From positions 1 through 64,000 of the forward strand of contig NZ_JAEHJZ010000010.1 of the NCBI RefSeq assembly GCF_016469035.1: a stretch of DNA of 64,000 nt, in the 5' to 3' direction. The translations under genes were made by a program, and so were the position numbers. The number at the start of each line of letters is the position of its first letter. Position 1 is the first letter of the stretch. Positions 38,065-47,350 of the stretch are shown piece after piece. Under the pieces are notes generated by a model. The model had not been told where the DNA came from and did no database searches. It worked only from the letters and a program-made list of their open reading frames with translations. The DNA is from Gelidibacter salicanalis. GTDB lineage: Bacteria > Bacteroidota > Bacteroidia > Flavobacteriales > Flavobacteriaceae.

Positions 38065-40073
38065 TGCAAACGACTTCTATTTCTTTTAAAGATCAAATTT
38101 TAGAAGGCATCCCAAGTGTTTTACCACCAGCAAAACCTTATGATGACACGATCAACCATGCGCCCAAACGCAAAGATATTTTATCTGATGAAGAAAAAAA
38201 GCTTGCCTTAAAAAATGCGTTGCGTTATTTTGAACCTCAACATCATGCCGAGCTACTTCCTGAATTCAAGAGCGAATTAGAGACTTACGGCCGGATTTAT
38301 ATGTACCGCTTGCGTCCGGATTACAAAATGTACGCCAGACCGCTACATGAATATCCTGCCAAATCTCAACAGGCTGCGGCAATCATGTTGATGATTCAAA
38401 ATAATCTCGATTACGCTGTAGCGCAACATCCGCATGAATTGATTACCTACGGCGGGAACGGCGCGGTATTTTCAAATTGGGGCCAATACCGATTGACCAT
38501 GAAGTATTTGGCCGAAATGACGGATGAGCAAACCCTGACCATGTATTCAGGACATCCTATGGGTTTGTTTCCAAGCCATAAGGAAGCGCCACGAGTGGTG
38601 GTGACTAACGGAATGATGATTCCCAACTATTCCAAACCGGACGATTGGGAAAAATTCAACGCATTGGGCGTGACACAATACGGACAAATGACTGCCGGAA
38701 GCTATATGTACATTGGTCCGCAAGGCATTGTTCATGGTACTACCATTACCGTTTTGAATGCATTCAGAAAAATAAAAAAATCTACCAAAGGTAATTTGTT
38801 TGTCACCTCTGGTCTAGGCGGAATGTCTGGCGCACAACCAAAGGCAGGAAGCATTGCAGGCTGTATAACGGTTTGTGCTGAAGTGAATCCGAAAATTACC
38901 CAAGTCCGTCTGGATCAAGGTTGGATTGATGAAAAGATCACCGATTTAGATCACTTGGTGAATCGCGTAAAAAAAGCCAAGACAGAAAAAGAAACGGTGT
39001 CCCTCGCTTATTTAGGCAACATAGTGGATGTCTGGGAAAAGTTTGATCAAGAAAACATCCACATCGACTTGGGAAGTGATCAAACCTCCCTTCACAATCC
39101 TTGGGCTGGCGGTTATTATCCTGTAGACATTTCCTTTGAGGATGCTAATGAAATGATAGCAAACAATCCAGAATTGTTTAAAGAAAAAGTTCAGGAAACG
39201 TTGCGTCGTCATGCCGATGCTATTAACAAACACACGGCTAAGGGCACCTATTTTTTCGATTATGGCAATGCATTTTTGCTTGAAGCTTCTCGTGCGGGTG
39301 CAGATGTGATGTCTGATAACCCAACTTTAGGCAAAGAATTTAAATACCCAAGTTATGTACAGGATATCATGGGACCGATGTGTTTTGATTACGGATTTGG
39401 ACCATTTAGATGGGTTTGTACTTCTGGGAAACCTGAAGATCTCGCAAAAACAGATCAAATTGCCTGTGATGTTTTAGAGGACATCAAAAAGCATTCACCT
39501 GAAGAAATTCAGCAGCAAATGACTGATAATATCCAATGGATTAAGGGTGCCCAGGAAAACAAATTGGTAGTCGGCTCTCAAGCTAGAATCTTGTATGCCG
39601 ATGCCGAAGGTCGGGCTAAAATTGCCAAAGCCTTCAATGATGCGATTGCCAATGGAGAGATTGGAGCTGTGGTGTTAGGGCGTGATCATCACGATGTATC
39701 TGGGACGGATTCCCCATACAGAGAAACCTCAAACATCTACGATGGCTCCCGATTTACTGCAGATATGGCCATCCAAAATGTGATTGGTGATAGCTTTAGA
39801 GGTGCCACTTGGGTAAGCATCCATAACGGTGGCGGCGTTGGTTGGGGCGAAGTTATTAATGGCGGATTTGGTATGGTTCTTGATGGTAGTAAGGAAGCTG
39901 AAAGACGCTTAAAGTCAATGCTGTTTTGGGATGTCAATAACGGAATTTCCAGACGTAGTTGGGCAAGAAATGAAGAAGCTATTTTTGCTATTAAGCGTGC
40001 CATGGAGGCTGAACCTAATTTAAAGGTTACCCTTCCAAATCTCGTGGACGCTGATTTATTGACCTCATTATGA
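38064..40073 (+). CDS. hutU: Urocanate hydratase
   Basis: 669 residues. It adds water to urocanate, giving imidazolone propionate in histidine breakdown, with tightly bound NAD+. Family features seen include YGQMTAGSYMYIGPQGIVHGTTIT, TSGLGGMSGAQPKA (NAD-binding glycines), FDYGFGPFRWVCTSG (the conserved catalytic Cys region) and VLGRDHHDVSGTDSPYRET. At 669 residues it is longer than the roughly 555-residue proteobacterial HutU and corresponds to the long form usual in Bacteroidota. No hutH, hutI or hutG lies nearby, so the pathway genes are elsewhere. It is coupled to DUF5522 upstream and to a lipoprotein gene downstream. Confidence 0.95.
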   Translation: MQTTSISFKDQILEGIPSVLPPAKPYDDTINHAPKRKDILSDEEKKLALKNALRYFEPQHHAELLPEFKSELETYGRIYMYRLRPDYKMYARPLHEYPAKSQQAAAIMLMIQNNLDYAVAQHPHELITYGGNGAVFSNWGQYRLTMKYLAEMTDEQTLTMYSGHPMGLFPSHKEAPRVVVTNGMMIPNYSKPDDWEKFNALGVTQYGQMTAGSYMYIGPQGIVHGTTITVLNAFRKIKKSTKGNLFVTSGLGGMSGAQPKAGSIAGCITVCAEVNPKITQVRLDQGWIDEKITDLDHLVNRVKKAKTEKETVSLAYLGNIVDVWEKFDQENIHIDLGSDQTSLHNPWAGGYYPVDISFEDANEMIANNPELFKEKVQETLRRHADAINKHTAKGTYFFDYGNAFLLEASRAGADVMSDNPTLGKEFKYPSYVQDIMGPMCFDYGFGPFRWVCTSGKPEDLAKTDQIACDVLEDIKKHSPEEIQQQMTDNIQWIKGAQENKLVVGSQARILYADAEGRAKIAKAFNDAIANGEIGAVVLGRDHHDVSGTDSPYRETSNIYDGSRFTADMAIQNVIGDSFRGATWVSIHNGGGVGWGEVINGGFGMVLDGSKEAERRLKSMLFWDVNNGISRRSWARNEEAIFAIKRAMEAEPNLKVTLPNLVDADLLTSL

Positions 40074-40639
40074 ACCTAAATAAAAATGCAATGAATAGAA
40101 TAATTAAAGTAGTTCCAATATTGATGCTGTTTGTATTAATGGCATCCTGCAGCTCTGTAAAAGTCGCATCTGATTACGACAAGAATGCAAATTTTAACCA
40201 ATATAAAACTTTTGCTTTCTACAAAACCGGCATAGATAAGGCCGAAATTAGTGACCTTGACAAACGTCGTATTTTAAGAGCTATCGAATCTGAGTTGATG
40301 GCAAAGGGTTTTACAAAATCTGAAAACCCAGATATGTTGGTCAGTATTTTTACAAAGTCTAGAGACAAAGTAAATGTTTACAATAACAATTACGGGTACG
40401 GCCCTTACGGTTATGGCTGGGGATGGAGCCCATATTACTGGAATTCCGGATATAGCTCTGTATCTACCTCCACAGAAGGCACCTTATATGTAGATTTGAT
40501 TGATGCCAATAAGAAAGAATTGGTATGGCAAGGCATGGGGATCGGTTTTATTTCTCAAAACATGGAAAAAAAAGAAGAACGCATCAAAGAATTTGTAGCC
40601 AAAATTATGGAGAAATATCCTCCAGGAATGGTCAATTAA
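40070..40639 (+). CDS. DUF4136-family lipoprotein
   Basis: 189 residues. A lipoprotein signal (IIKVVPILMLFVLMASC) is followed by a DUF4136 domain with VASDYDKNANFNQYKTFAFY, a Gly/Tyr-rich middle (NNNYGYGPYGYGWGWSPYYW) and LVWQGMGIG. The family is a common envelope lipoprotein of unknown role. The ATG at 40070 overlaps the hutU stop (ATGA), which argues for coupling; the in-frame ATG at 40091 would give a more normal signal-peptide length, and either may be used. Confidence 0.85.
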   Translation: MNLNKNAMNRIIKVVPILMLFVLMASCSSVKVASDYDKNANFNQYKTFAFYKTGIDKAEISDLDKRRILRAIESELMAKGFTKSENPDMLVSIFTKSRDKVNVYNNNYGYGPYGYGWGWSPYYWNSGYSSVSTSTEGTLYVDLIDANKKELVWQGMGIGFISQNMEKKEERIKEFVAKIMEKYPPGMVN

Positions 40640-40740
40640 AATAAAAAGAATAGCATTTTTAAAGAAGTATCAGACACTAGTTTTGATGCTTTTTTTTATT
40701 TTAAGATAAAGCTCTAAAGTACGCTTCGGCTCAAAAACCC

Positions 40741-40748
40741 TATATTTG
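40741..40748 (+). promoter_or_regulatory. Probable -7 box for the SulP transporter
   Basis: TATATTTG, an exact TAnnTTTG match, 22 bp before the ATG. The -33 element is not clear. Confidence 0.55.
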
Positions 40749-40770
40749 CACCTTTTCAATCGCAAAATTT

Positions 40771-42441
40771 ATGATTTTTAGCCAAACCACAAGACAAAAC
40801 TTCACCCAAAACCCCAAAAATGATATTCTTGCCGGAATTACAGTATCATTAGCAATGATTCCTGAAGTGGTCGCCTTTGCATTTGTGGCGCAAATAGACC
40901 CCTTAGTCGCATTATCAGGGGCATTTATAGTTGGATTAATAGCTGCCATATTTGGAGGCAGACCTGGATTAATTACTGGAGCCGCTGGCGCTGTAGCTGT
41001 TATTTTTGTAAACCTTATTACAGAAGGGCACGCTAAAGGCATGTTATTTGACACCCCCATCGATAATATGGGCTACTTCTATTTATTAGCGGCTGTTATT
41101 TTAATGGGAATCATACAAATAGGTGCTGGAGTTCTTAAATTAGGGCGTTTTGTGCGTTTAATACCACATTCCGTGATGATGGGATTTGTAAACGGTTTGG
41201 CAATTGTTATTTTCCTAGCGCAGGTTCGTATGTTCTCCCACAAAGAATTAGAAATAGGCGCTGACGGTATAAAGAAATTTATCAACATCCCAATGCAAGG
41301 TTCTGAATTGTACATCATGCTTGGTTTAGTGGGAGTAACAATGGCCATCATTTGGCTTCTTCCTAAAGTTACCACTAAAATCCCTGGAGCCTTAGTAGCA
41401 ATTCTGGTTACAACAGCTGTTGTTGTTTTTGGCGGTCTTGATGTGAGCACCGTTGGTTCGTATATTATAGAAGGTGGTGGAGAAGGTATGAAAGGTGAAT
41501 TCCCTACACCCAATACAGAATTATGGCATAATTTACCTATCAATTTTGATACGCTTATGTTTATTCTCCCTTACGCCTTTTTAGCAGCATCTGTGGGACT
41601 TATTGAATCTTTAATGACCATGAACCTTGTTGATGAACTTACAGAAACCAGAGGTGATGGCAACAGAGAATGTGTGGCGCAAGGTGCCGGAAACATGGTC
41701 AGTGGCTTATTTGGGGGCACTGGAGGTTGTGGTATGATTGGACAAACCGTTATTAACATTAATGCCGGGGGTAGAGGCCGTTTATCAGGGATTACCATGG
41801 CGTTAACTTTACTGACTTTTATTTTATTTACAGCTCAGTATATTGAACAAGTTCCTATTGCTGCATTAATCGGTGTAATGTTTATGATGGTAATTGAAAC
41901 ATTTGCCTGGTCTAGTTTTAGAATTATTAGAAAAATTCCTGTAGCAGATGCCGTTGTTCTTGTAGTTGTGTCTGCAGTAACGGTCATATTAGATCTTGCA
42001 ATTGCTGTATTTATTGGTGTGATTCTATCTGCACTTGTATTTGCATGGAAAAGTGCGACCATGATTAGAGCTCGTAAACTCGTCAAAGAAGATGGCACAA
42101 AAATTTACGAAATATGGGGGCCTTTGTTCTTTGGATCCGTTCAAAATTTCAATACCAAATTTGATGTAAAAACCGATCCTCAGAATGTAGAAATAGACTT
42201 TGTGGAATCTCGGGTAAGTGACCATTCCGCCATTGAAGCTATTTTCAATCTTGTGAATAAATACGAAGCGGAAGGGAAAACCATTCGCTTGAAACATTTG
42301 AGTGAGGACTGCAAGGTGTTGCTCTATAAGGCAAGTCCGAAATTTAAAGAGGTGATTATTGAAGACATTGATGATCCGAGATATCATTTAGCGGCTGATC
42401 CTGAAAGGTTCACAAAACCGCTCTCAGAATATAAATTATAA
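40771..42441 (+). CDS. SulP-family inorganic anion transporter
   Basis: 556 residues. Some 12-14 membrane helices (about 20-420) include the family stretch NDILAGITVSLAMIPEVVAFAFVA and IFGGRPGLITGAAGAVAVIF, followed by a cytoplasmic STAS domain (about 445-540). Members move sulfate, bicarbonate or other anions across the inner membrane, often with protons or sodium; the sequence does not settle the substrate. It stands alone, with its own promoter and a shared downstream terminator. Confidence 0.9.
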   Translation: MIFSQTTRQNFTQNPKNDILAGITVSLAMIPEVVAFAFVAQIDPLVALSGAFIVGLIAAIFGGRPGLITGAAGAVAVIFVNLITEGHAKGMLFDTPIDNMGYFYLLAAVILMGIIQIGAGVLKLGRFVRLIPHSVMMGFVNGLAIVIFLAQVRMFSHKELEIGADGIKKFINIPMQGSELYIMLGLVGVTMAIIWLLPKVTTKIPGALVAILVTTAVVVFGGLDVSTVGSYIIEGGGEGMKGEFPTPNTELWHNLPINFDTLMFILPYAFLAASVGLIESLMTMNLVDELTETRGDGNRECVAQGAGNMVSGLFGGTGGCGMIGQTVININAGGRGRLSGITMALTLLTFILFTAQYIEQVPIAALIGVMFMMVIETFAWSSFRIIRKIPVADAVVLVVVSAVTVILDLAIAVFIGVILSALVFAWKSATMIRARKLVKEDGTKIYEIWGPLFFGSVQNFNTKFDVKTDPQNVEIDFVESRVSDHSAIEAIFNLVNKYEAEGKTIRLKHLSEDCKVLLYKASPKFKEVIIEDIDDPRYHLAADPERFTKPLSEYKL

Positions 42442-42525
42442 AAAGAAGGAGTCTCTAAACTAAAACAAGTCCTTAAGAATTGCATATTTGAGATATGTTC
42501 TCCGGTAGGAGTCCGAATGTAAAAC

Positions 42526-42567
42526 AGAAAAAGAGGCTATTTCATGAGTTATGACAGCCTCTTTTCT
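42526..42567. terminator. Bidirectional terminator between SulP and the acidic lipoprotein
   Basis: AAAAGAGGCT (42529-42538) pairs with AGCCTCTTTT (42556-42565); A and T runs on the two sides serve both converging genes. Confidence 0.82.
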
Positions 42568-42581
42568 ATTCTAAATCGTAA

Positions 42582-42845
42582 TTAGTTATCGTCATTGTCA
42601 GTTTTGACTTTCACTTTAACGTCGCCATCATCTTCCTTAATTTTGACCTTTCTGTCGTCAGTTTCCATTTTTATCTTAGTGTCACCATCATCTTCCTTCA
42701 CTTTTATCTCGGCACCATCTGCCTTCATTTCATCAATGATGCGTTCATTCTCTGTGCGAACATCTTTCTCCTCTGTTTCTCTACAAGAGGTAAGTGACAC
42801 TGATAAGAATAATGCCATAAATGACATAAAAATTACTTTTTTCAT
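42582..42845 (-). CDS. Small lipoprotein with acidic/basic repeat tail
   Basis: About 87 residues from the ATG at 42845. A lipoprotein signal (MKKVIFMSFMALFLSVSLTSC) is followed by a repetitive tail in which KEDDGD(T/V)K(I/V)K appears twice and a related K(M/V)(E/K)TDD follows each copy. The tail has alternating Lys and hydrophobic residues broken by acidic turns, which may form a short beta structure or bind cations. No family is recognised. An upstream in-frame ATG at 42881 gives a less typical signal. Confidence 0.65.
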   Translation of the reverse strand: MKKVIFMSFMALFLSVSLTSCRETEEKDVRTENERIIDEMKADGAEIKVKEDDGDTKIKMETDDRKVKIKEDDGDVKVKVKTDNDDN

Positions 42846-42904
42846 AAATATTGGTTTTAGTATAAGGTGAAAAGTAATCATTAAATTTGAAATCTATACT
42901 GAAA

Positions 42905-44989
42905 TCAATAATTTAATAGCTCATTTATTTTGGCCTTTACCTTTTCCGTTGAAGGAATCATCGTTTCTTCTAAGGTGGAATTCAACGGAATCGCAGGCAT
43001 ATTTTCACTACCTATAGTCATTACTGGGGCATCGAGAAATTTAAAACATACTTCTTGTATTTTTCCTGCCAAAGCTCTAGCAAAACTATTGTTTGAAGGT
43101 TCTTCAGTAACTATCAGACATTTTCCTGTTTTTTTAACTGATTTCATAACGGTAGCCTCATCTAATGGAAAAAGCGTTCTTAAATCAATCACTTCAATCT
43201 GGTCTTTCATGCCTAATGCTTCCGAGGCATTCATGGCCCAGTGCACACCCATGCCGTACGTAACAATAGTCAGTGTTTCTAGGTGTTCCTGTTTCCAGAT
43301 TTCTTGCAGCACCCAAGCCTTGCCAAATGGCAATACATAATCTTCTGAAGGCTCCACTGATGTGGCACCTTTAGTGCCAGGCACCTTACTCCAATACAAG
43401 CCTTTATGCTCCAAAACAATCACCGGATTCGGATCGTAATACGCGGCTTTCATCAGACCTTTTAAATCGGCACCATTACTCGGATAGGCTATTTTAATTC
43501 CTCTAATATTGGTGACAATACTTTCTACGGATGACGAATGATAAGGTCCGCCACTGCCATACGCACCGATTGGCACACGCAAGATCATGCTTACCGGCCA
43601 TTTCCCGTTGGATAGGTAGCAACTTCTACTGACCTCCGTGAACAACTGATTCAACCCAGGCCAGATATAATCGGCAAATTGAACCTCAACGATCGGTTTT
43701 AGCCCCACGGCACTCATCCCAACGGTCGAACCTACGATGAACGCTTCCTGAATTGGAGTGTTAAAAACGCGATCACCACCAAATTTCTGAGCCAAGGTAG
43801 CGGCTTCTCTAAACACACCACCTAATCTGCCACCAACATCCTGTCCGTAAAGCAAACACTCTTTATGCTTACGCATCAATTCTTCCACAGCAAACAAAGC
43901 GCAATCCACCATGACCACCTTTTCTGCACCTTTTGGGGAGCGCTCCCCTACTTCTTCTGTGATTGGAGTCGGCGCAAAATCATTTGTGAATAAATCTTCT
44001 GATTTTGGATCTTCAGCCGCCAATGCCTTGTCGAAATCTTGCTGAACCTTGGATTTAGCAATATTTTCAATATCTAGAATATCATCGATAGCAATTCCCG
44101 CATCCAACAATTGTTGTTTAATTACTGGATACGGATCGCGTGACTTAGCCTCTTCCAAATCATCACGATACCATTCCATACGGACTCCAGAAGTGTGATG
44201 ATTCAACAACGGAACTTTAGCATGTACTAAAAATGGTCGGCGCTCTTCCCGAATTGTATGAATCACCTTTTCAAGCGCTTCATAACTTTCAACAAAGTTG
44301 GCTCCATCAATAGTAATCGCTTCTAAACCTTTAAATCCGTTAGCATATTCATAAGCGTCATGGGCTCTCGTTTCCGCGGCATTGGCCGAGATATCCCAAC
44401 CATTATCTTGCACGAGATACAGAATTGGCAATTGTTTTAGGACCGCCATTTGAAATGCTTCTGCAACCTCACCTTCAGTCACGGATGCGTCGCCAAGACT
44501 ACACACCGTAATCGGCTTGAGGTCTCTAGACTCTGAAAATGGAGATTGTTTTGCCGCTTGGTCTTCTATATTTTGGAACTCTTTATATTGCATTCCCATA
44601 GCAACTCCTGTCGCAGGAATGGCCTGCATACCAGTTGCTGAAGATTGGTGTGGGATTTTCGGTTTGTCGTCATCCTTTAAACTTGGATGCGCATAATAGG
44701 TGCGACCGCCAGAAAACGGATCGTCCTTTTTTGCAAGTAATTGCAACATTAAATCATGCGGTTCTAATCCGAAAGACAGCAACATCGCATCATCTCGGTA
44801 GTACGGAAAAGCATAATCCTGTGGTAATAATTGCATGCCCACAGCAATCTGAATGGCCTCATGACCTCTAGAGGTTGCATGGACGTATTTAGAAACCTGC
44901 TTAAAATTAGCCTCGTACAATTCGGCCATAGCCTTGGCGGTACAAAGGGTTGAAAATGCTTTTTTTAAAATAGCTTTAGTTACTGACAT
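42905..44989 (-). CDS. 2-oxoacid dehydrogenase E1, fused alpha and beta subunits
   Basis: 694 residues. The N-terminal half (about 1-330) is the thiamine-pyrophosphate alpha subunit, with GDASVTEGEVAEAF and LVQDNGWDIS; the C-terminal half (about 355-694) is the beta subunit, with LYGQDVGGRLGGVFREA and PIQEAFIVGSTVGMSAVG. The two are one chain, as usual in Flavobacteriaceae. The family oxidatively decarboxylates branched-chain or aromatic 2-oxoacids and passes the acyl group to the E2 lipoyl domain encoded about 190 bp upstream. Its place at the end of the paa cluster suggests phenylpyruvate as one substrate, which is inference only. Confidence 0.88.
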   Translation of the reverse strand: MSVTKAILKKAFSTLCTAKAMAELYEANFKQVSKYVHATSRGHEAIQIAVGMQLLPQDYAFPYYRDDAMLLSFGLEPHDLMLQLLAKKDDPFSGGRTYYAHPSLKDDDKPKIPHQSSATGMQAIPATGVAMGMQYKEFQNIEDQAAKQSPFSESRDLKPITVCSLGDASVTEGEVAEAFQMAVLKQLPILYLVQDNGWDISANAAETRAHDAYEYANGFKGLEAITIDGANFVESYEALEKVIHTIREERRPFLVHAKVPLLNHHTSGVRMEWYRDDLEEAKSRDPYPVIKQQLLDAGIAIDDILDIENIAKSKVQQDFDKALAAEDPKSEDLFTNDFAPTPITEEVGERSPKGAEKVVMVDCALFAVEELMRKHKECLLYGQDVGGRLGGVFREAATLAQKFGGDRVFNTPIQEAFIVGSTVGMSAVGLKPIVEVQFADYIWPGLNQLFTEVSRSCYLSNGKWPVSMILRVPIGAYGSGGPYHSSSVESIVTNIRGIKIAYPSNGADLKGLMKAAYYDPNPVIVLEHKGLYWSKVPGTKGATSVEPSEDYVLPFGKAWVLQEIWKQEHLETLTIVTYGMGVHWAMNASEALGMKDQIEVIDLRTLFPLDEATVMKSVKKTGKCLIVTEEPSNNSFARALAGKIQEVCFKFLDAPVMTIGSENMPAIPLNSTLEETMIPSTEKVKAKINELLNY

Positions 44990-45000
44990 GTGTTATGTTT

Positions 45001-45125
45001 TGGGCGTTCGAGCGGGCTTTTCGTTACAAGTCCTCGCAAGCTCCGGGCTTTTCACTGCAATTTAGCAAAGCGGTATCACGAATACCTATTTATCAAATTC
45101 AAATGAGATTCGTAATCCCTAACGC
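45001..45125. repeat. GC-rich intergenic repeat, family A copy 2 (inverted)
   Basis: Begins TGGGCGTTCG and ends AATCCCTAACGC, the reverse orientation of copies at 46519, 51111 and 59288. It lies between the E1 and E2 genes. Both borders match, the interior is divergent. Confidence 0.65.
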
Positions 45126-45176
45126 AAAATTTAAGATTTGACAAAATACGATGTATGTGTCAAGCCTTATTTATTA

Positions 45177-46484
45177 TTATATTTTTCTATTGAAATCAAA
45201 CTGCTCGAAATAATCAGCTACGCGACGTACAAAACTTCCTCCCAAAAAACCATCCACAACGCGATGGTCAAAGGATAAGGATAAATACATCATACTTCTG
45301 ATTGCGATCTCATCACCTGTTTCTGTTTCCATCACTTCAGCGCGTTTTTTGATAATCCCCAACGCTAAAATGGCAACTTCTGGTTGATTAATGATAGGCG
45401 TTCCCATCACACTCCCAAAGGTTCCGACATTTGATATCGTAAAAGTGCTGCCTTTAATATCATCGCCGCCCAATTTGTTTTCTCTAGCTTTATCAGCCAT
45501 GTCATTAACGTTCTGTGCCAAGGTTTTCAAATCCTTCTGATCTGCGTTTTTAACTACGGGAACAATTAAATTTCCACTTGGTAATGCTGTGGCCATCCCG
45601 ATGTTAATATCTTCTTTAACGATGATGTTATTCCCATCTACCGAAGTATTAATGTTTGGAAAATCTTTGACCGCTTTCGCTACGGCTTCCACAAATAATG
45701 GGGTAAACGTTAAGCGTTCGCCATATTTTTCTTCGAAAACTTTTTTGTTGGCATTACGCCAATTCACCATATTGGTCATATCGGCTTCTACATAGGCGGT
45801 TACGTGAGGCGATGTATGTTTCGAATACACCATATGATCTGCAATCATCTGACGCATCCGGTCCATTTCGATGATTTTGCCTTTGCCTTTATCAAAATTT
45901 AATTGCGGAATGCGATACGCCGTGGGATCTTGGGTTACGGGCTGCGCAAACTTGAAAGGTCGTCCGTCTTCAATATAAGTGAACACATCGCTTTTACGCA
46001 AACGCCCTTCATGTCCTGTGGCTGGAATTCGGGCCAATTCTTCAAAACTGATGTGTTGTTCTTTGGCTATTTTTTGAATTAACGGCGAAAAGAAGGTGTT
46101 CGAGTTTGAAGTTGAAAATAAACTTGAAATTGAAATTGAAGTTGAAGGAGCTGTTGCCTTTTGTGGCGCTGCATTTCTGACTTCCTTATGTGATTTCTCG
46201 CTTTTGCTCGAAATGACAAGCTCTTTTTTTATTTGAGACGTTTCGTAAACTTCTAAAACGGCAATCACTTCTCCTACGGGCACGACATCTTTTGCTTTAA
46301 AGAGGGTTTTCACCAAGGTTCCCGATTTTGGGGCTGGGACTTCGTTATCTACTTTATCAGTCGCTACTTCTAAAATGATGTCGCCTTCTTCAAAGGAGTC
46401 ACCTTCATTGATGAGCCAATTGATGATGGTACCTTCTGTAATGCTTTCGCCCATTTTGGGCATTGTTAAGTCAAATTTTGACAT
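45177..46484 (-). CDS. 2-oxoacid dehydrogenase E2 (dihydrolipoyl acyltransferase)
   Basis: 435 residues. One lipoyl domain (1-75, lipoyl Lys probably K44 in EVATDKVDNEV), a linker, an E3/E1-binding domain (about 133-170, SPLIQKIAKEQHISFEELARIPATGHEGRLRKSDV) and a catalytic acyltransferase domain (about 200-435) with the active His at about 407 in SFDHRVVDGFLGG. It transfers the acyl group made by E1 to CoA. The linker (about 113-130) is Ser/Thr/Ile-rich and is encoded by a run of GAAATTGAAGTT-like repeats identical in style to nearby intergenic repeats. No E3 gene is in the window. Confidence 0.92.
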   Translation of the reverse strand: MSKFDLTMPKMGESITEGTIINWLINEGDSFEEGDIILEVATDKVDNEVPAPKSGTLVKTLFKAKDVVPVGEVIAVLEVYETSQIKKELVISSKSEKSHKEVRNAAPQKATAPSTSISISSLFSTSNSNTFFSPLIQKIAKEQHISFEELARIPATGHEGRLRKSDVFTYIEDGRPFKFAQPVTQDPTAYRIPQLNFDKGKGKIIEMDRMRQMIADHMVYSKHTSPHVTAYVEADMTNMVNWRNANKKVFEEKYGERLTFTPLFVEAVAKAVKDFPNINTSVDGNNIIVKEDINIGMATALPSGNLIVPVVKNADQKDLKTLAQNVNDMADKARENKLGGDDIKGSTFTISNVGTFGSVMGTPIINQPEVAILALGIIKKRAEVMETETGDEIAIRSMMYLSLSFDHRVVDGFLGGSFVRRVADYFEQFDFNRKI

Positions 46485-46518
46485 TTTATTATCTAATTTT
46501 CTTTTTTAGTTAACGTTT

Positions 46519-46601
46519 GCGTTAAGGATTGCAGCGACATCCTTTTTTGTTTTTCACAAAAAAGATATAGCGGAAAGCCTGACCCTTTTGGGTAACGCCC
46601 A
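46519..46601. repeat. GC-rich intergenic repeat, family A copy 3
   Basis: GCGTTAAGGAT at one end and GGTAACGCCCA at the other; shares GCGTTAAGGATTG and AAAGCCTGACCCTTT(T)-GGGTAACGCCC with the copy at 59288-59365. It lies between paaY and E2. Confidence 0.8.
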
Positions 46602-46605
46602 ACTA

Positions 46606-47199
46606 TTACTTCATAAAATCACGAAGCGTCTTATAAACATCTTCCTGCATTTTCATACTTTCCGGAACTTCTCTTAAAGGTTCCACTGCTCTTAAACTTT
46701 CATGACAATCCGCTGGTAATTGCTGGTACAATTGTGTGCCTTTAGTTTTCCAAGCAATCATCTCGTCACTCACTTCTTTAATCACTTTTGCGGGATTCCC
46801 CACTGCCAGACTTCGCTCTGGAATGATAGTTTCGGCCTTAACAAACGACATGGCTCCAATGATGCTTTCATCACCAATTTCAGCGTCATCCATAATGACG
46901 GCATTCATTCCGATAAGGCAATTTCTGCCCAAATTAGCGCCGTGAATAATCGCGCCATGACCTACATGCGCGCTTTCTTTGAGGGTGATGGATTTTCCTG
47001 GAAACATATGCACCGTACAGTTTTCCTGAACGTTGACACCGTCTTCCAAAATAATCTGACCCCAATCGCCACGAATAGCCGCTCCCGGACCGATATAACA
47101 GTGCTTGCCAATAATGACATTGCCCGTTACGGCCGCGAGTGGATGTACAAAACTACTTTCGTGAACGACTGGTGTGTAGCCTTTGAAACTGTAAATCAT
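46606..47199 (-). CDS. paaY: PaaY-like hexapeptide-repeat hydrolase (gamma-carbonic anhydrase fold)
   Basis: 197 residues. Repeated hexapeptides (VIIGKHCYIGPGAAIRGD, SAHVGHGAIIHGANLGRNCLIGMNAVIMDDAEIGDESIIGAMSFV in outline) build a left-handed beta-helix with three zinc-binding His residues near GHGAIIHG and CTVHMF. In PAA catabolism PaaY is a thioesterase thought to relieve dead-end CoA intermediates. The C-terminal helix contains KEVSDEMIAWKTKGTQLYQQLP, a PaaY-type feature. Its place in the paa cluster supports this over a housekeeping gamma-carbonic anhydrase. Confidence 0.85.
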   Translation of the reverse strand: MIYSFKGYTPVVHESSFVHPLAAVTGNVIIGKHCYIGPGAAIRGDWGQIILEDGVNVQENCTVHMFPGKSITLKESAHVGHGAIIHGANLGRNCLIGMNAVIMDDAEIGDESIIGAMSFVKAETIIPERSLAVGNPAKVIKEVSDEMIAWKTKGTQLYQQLPADCHESLRAVEPLREVPESMKMQEDVYKTLRDFMK

Positions 47200-47209
47200 G
47201 GTGATTGCT

Positions 47210-47303
47210 GATTGTTGACCCGCCCGAACGTGCCTTTTCGGTACGGGCGGGTTGTTGATTGTTGACCCGCCCGAACGTGCCTTTTCGGTACGGGCGGGTT
47301 GTC
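47210..47303. repeat. Two tandem 47-bp hairpin repeats
   Basis: A 47-bp unit repeated exactly in tandem. Each contains GATTGTTG, CCCGCCCG, a short middle and CGGGCGGG, so each forms a GC-rich hairpin inside AT-rich DNA. It lies between paaY and the enoyl-CoA hydratase gene. Confidence 0.85.
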
Positions 47304-47350
47304 GATTTTTGAATTTCTTAAATTGAATTGTCCTAATAGTAATTCGCTAT

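Noticed and set aside
40640-40700. Terminator after the DUF4136 gene
   Set aside because: Only a 5-bp stem with a loop of more than 25 bases can be drawn before the T run.
42595-42870. 91-residue plus-strand frame opposite the acidic lipoprotein
   Set aside because: Antisense shadow of the repetitive coding sequence; no start signal and no family.
42905-44989. Possible frame fusion error joining E1 alpha and beta
   Set aside because: One-chain E1 proteins are normal in Flavobacteriaceae and the frame is continuous with a sensible linker.
46510-46525. TTAACG-TTTG-CGTTAA palindrome as a second PaaR operator
   Set aside because: The spacing is N4 rather than N2 between the CGTT/AACG halves, and half of it belongs to the border of a repeat family, so a chance origin is more likely.
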